Assembly (NCBI GenBank): GCA_015680685.1
Contig: MNCI01006577.1
Coordinates: 346,092-366,212 of the forward strand
Direction: 5' to 3'
DNA length: 20,121 nucleotides
From: Gnetum montanum
Taxonomy: Eukaryota; Streptophyta; Gnetopsida; Gnetales; Gnetaceae
Under the pieces are notes generated by a model. It searched no databases and was not told the DNA's origin. It saw only the letters and a list, made by a program, of their open reading frames with translations. Positions within the stretch are counted from its first letter, which is position 1; each line of letters begins with the position of its first letter. The position numbers were made by a program, and so were the translations under genes. Positions 17,460-20,121 of the stretch are shown one piece after another.

Positions 17460-19255
17460 GCATATCAAGTCTCATCATATCGCCATGACTGAATGAAAAC
17501 TCATCCTCGAGTTCCTTACAATAATATTGGGAAGGTATGGAATTATTGAGGGGAATGGAACTAATGGGATGACATGTGAACAGATCATCATTATAAGACT
17601 TGACAAAACTAGTATTCATGACAAAAAGGGTGAACACCTTATTACAATGACATTAGGCCTTAGTTGATAGCTGAGAAGGAAAGAGATAAAGAAGTGTTGC
17701 TACTGTAAATACCAAGATTACACCTTTGTTGTCCATCCATAAGCGCGCCATCGATCTTACTCCTTGCATAGCTACTTCAGCGCTACTCCATTCCAAGTGT
17801 TTGCTCCAGATCCAATTCCGTTGTTGTATGATTACCATCTACACACACAACACAATCATATATTAGAAAAAGGGTAAATGAATCATCATCTAATTAATAT
17901 CTTTCTTTGGTGTAGGTCCATTGGCTAGGTTGTGGTATGGCTGATATGGATCGGGAGATATATTAATGATGACTACCAAAGGTGTAGGGGTTAGGAAGAA
18001 AATCAAGAAATCCAGGGCTAGGAGAAAATCGAAAAAATCAGGCCCTGTACCCCCATGACTAATCGTGAACCTCCGGTAGTGTTAGAATGGAGAAAGAAAA
18101 GGAGTAAGAAAGATAAAGAAAAAGGCACAACTATAGCATCGATGAAATGGATGTCAAGATGGCAATGAACAAAATAAAATTGATTACAAAAATGTTAGGG
18201 AAAAGAAGTTAACGAATGCTCCAAATAGGAATGTCAATGGGTCCTCCCCAAAGTAGGCTTATGCCCTTAATGCCCTGACAAACCCACATTCAAAGAGTCC
18301 GTAGGCTCTGGGAATGTCATTTGGAACAAGAGTTAAAGTCTTAACCACAAGCGTTTACCTAGAAGAAAACAATGCATCAACCAAAATATATATACTAATG
18401 ATACAACCGACAATGAGGTGAACAATGGAGAGAAGGGTGAAGAGAAGAGAATAGAATGGAATCCGAAGAACAAGGTGGTGTATAGCCCCTTGTGTGGTTC
18501 ATGATTAATGTGACTTGGCAAATCTCATTCCAACCCTAGCCTCAAACTAACCACATCCAATGACATTGCATCAATGCATGTGGCTAAACCATCCACTTGG
18601 ATAACAAGGATCCATCTCCAAAGAGCCACCACCATTCCGACGAAACAAATGAGAGAATGGGAAGTGAGAAGGGCCTTAGTTAGAGGGAACACTTTTGGTT
18701 TCATAACCAGTGCTTGTAGCCTAAGTTTGTTTATTTCGTCTAAGGGGTGTGCTTTGAATTCTCACTTTGTTTTTTTTTTGTGTTTTTATGCGTGAGAACC
18801 ACACCATGCAAAGACTTCTTATTTTTATTTCTTAGCTTCCGATAATTGGGTAACATCGGAACGGTAAGAAAACTCAAGAAGAAAACATCCAAGCCCCCAA
18901 AAAAACGACAAACACAAAAGCATCAAGTTCCCTTGAAGTCACACCCTTTGCAATCCTTGAGTCCTTCCTTAGTTTGAGAAATACCCGGTCACCAATTTGT
19001 TTAAGTTCTTATTAAAAGGGAACTGTACATTTTCAAGTCGAGAGAGACCTTAGAAACTGGTGGATAGATAGATGAAGTGATCTCATTACCTGCCATATCA
19101 AACGAAACATACCTTAGTATCAACATTGTGACTTAAAGGTAAAAATCAAACATTAGCAATCAATATAAAAGCAGTTCATACCATCATTCCGAACACTTAT
19201 TAGGTGACAAACGTATAGGGTGGATCACACACACACATACAAAAAATGAAAAAAG
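17460..19255. other. Non-coding DNA, possibly 3' LTR/3' region of the second retroelement
   Basis: About 1.8 kb with no coding sense. Contents are A-rich stretches at 18000-18180, a T run near 18770, and a CA run at 19227-19236. Because the second element's pol ends at 19454 on the minus strand, its 3' region and 3' LTR should fall here, but no boundary, polypurine tract or partner LTR could be identified. Confidence 0.3.
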
Positions 19256-19261
19256 TATAAC

Positions 19262-19382
19262 AATGTTGTAAAACAAAAACAAGAAAATTTAAAGAAATTT
19301 GTAAAACAAAAATTAGAAAAGTTAAAAAAATTTGTAAAACAAAAATTAGAAAAGTTAAAGAAATTTGTAAAACAAAAAGTGA
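19262..19382. repeat. 33-bp tandem repeat, about 3.7 copies
   Basis: The unit AAATTTGTAAAACAAAAATT followed by AGAAAAGTTAAAG is repeated at about 19295, 19328 and 19361 with a degenerate first copy from 19262. On the minus strand it is T-rich and would read as Phe/Asn/Cys low-complexity peptide. It follows the second element's pol. Confidence 0.85.
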
Positions 19383-19453
19383 AAAGGAACTGAGGGCCCC
19401 ATATGATTAGCATAGGTGGCCATCTCCCCATGACTAAGTTGTAAGGGAGAGAT

Positions 19454-20121
19454 CTAAAATAATGAGCGAGGTTGCCTACTGGTGGAGGTGTAACTTGTAC
19501 TAGCTGGTGCAGGTTCACGGAAAGGTTTTGTTTGTTGTACATTAATCAATAACCTTTTATCCAGGCTGTCAAGCTTATATATCATCATGGCTCCCGAGGG
19601 GAAGGTTGTATGAATAATATAAGGTCCTTCCCACAAGGTTTGAAACTTTGTACGTTGTGGTACATGCGTGGGGTTCCAGTAAAGGACCTTATCTCCTAGG
19701 TGGTACCTAAACCTTCAGATCCTTAAGTCATTACATTGTTTACTATGTGCCTTATGCAACTCATTTAATGATAGTGCAACCAATCTATTCTCGTCTAACA
19801 CGTTCAAAGTTGCTAACCATTTTTTTTGTGCTAGGTCGAGATCCAAGTGAAGTTCGCAAGCCATGGACAGTGTACGGAGCTCATTCTGTATGAGGAGTTT
19901 TGGAAGTTTCCCGTACACTAGCTCACAGGGAGAATATCCTATAGGGAGCTTCCAAGTGGAATGATACGCCCAAAGAGCGTTGTTCAGTTTCGTGCTCCAA
20001 TCTCGCCTAAATTTGCTAATTGTTCATGTTAATATTTTTGTAATCTCCCTATTAGTAACCTCGGCTTGACCATTAGCTTGGGGGTGGTAAGGTGTGATCA
20101 ATTTATGCTCAACCCCTAAGC
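19454..20121 (-). pseudogene. pol: 3' end of pol (integrase) of a second Ty3/gypsy element, truncated by the window edge
   Basis: One frame from the window edge to 19454: [20 protein letters not shown] holds the integrase catalytic Glu, then [46 protein letters not shown] and WEGPYIIHTTFPSGAM with KLDSL, ending SRQPRSLF and TAG. Stops are TGA after KILT (near 20025) and TAG after DLRI (19715). The CELVYGK block and the [11 protein letters not shown] block are typical of plant Ty3/gypsy integrases. The sequence is clearly different from the integrase at 2606-3700, so it is a separate family, perhaps Athila-like. The catalytic Asp residues lie beyond the window. Confidence 0.9.

Overview
The window is plant nuclear DNA made almost entirely of decayed transposable elements. 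It probably comes from a large, repeat-rich, heavily methylated genome; a gymnosperm or similar is possible, but nothing here fixes the species. There is no intact host gene, rRNA, tRNA or bacterial feature. The evidence for a plant is two Ty3/gypsy polyproteins, GT-AG introns, a TATA box and an AATAAA signal.

Layout. 1-916: a non-autonomous DNA transposon with 180-bp terminal inverted repeats. 917-2300: no gene; it holds a short tandem duplication and a 64-bp motif that recurs at 17032, and may be the remnant of a 3' LTR. 2300-15340: a Ty3/gypsy element read on the minus strand. In its own 5' to 3' order it has a primer-binding-site-like sequence (15338), a leader with five tandem repeats (15330-14611), gag (14532-12251), protease (about 11880-10870), reverse transcriptase (6113-4796), RNase H (4795-4403), a second RNase H (4402-3890), integrase (3700-2606), and a 30-bp repeat array after pol. 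The second RNase H just before integrase places it in the Tat-type clade.

The most unusual part is 6500-10650, inside pol between protease and reverse transcriptase. This block carries a separate multi-exon gene on the opposite (plus) strand: a TATA box near 6801, five or six exons between 6959 and 10431, introns with GT-AG ends, and AATAAA at 10572. Two splice junctions keep the reading frame. The protein is not recognised; exon 2 has a weak resemblance to plant-mobile-domain-like motifs and exon 5 has a coiled coil. It may be a captured gene, a nested insertion, or an antisense extra ORF of the retroelement lineage.

Both the retroelement pol and the antisense gene are broken almost only by TAG and TGA codons, many at positions where the family has Gln (CAG), Arg (CGA) or Trp (TGG). 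Pol keeps one frame for 3.5 kb. This is the footprint of C-to-T decay of methylated cytosines on both strands, with few indels.

15340-17100: presumed LTR or leader DNA with a homopyrimidine tract and a GCTATG/GCTACG-rich segment. 17390-17453: a compact perfect hairpin. 17460-19250: no gene seen. 19260-20121: a 33-bp repeat array and the 3' end of pol from a second, different Ty3/gypsy element, also on the minus strand and cut by the window edge.
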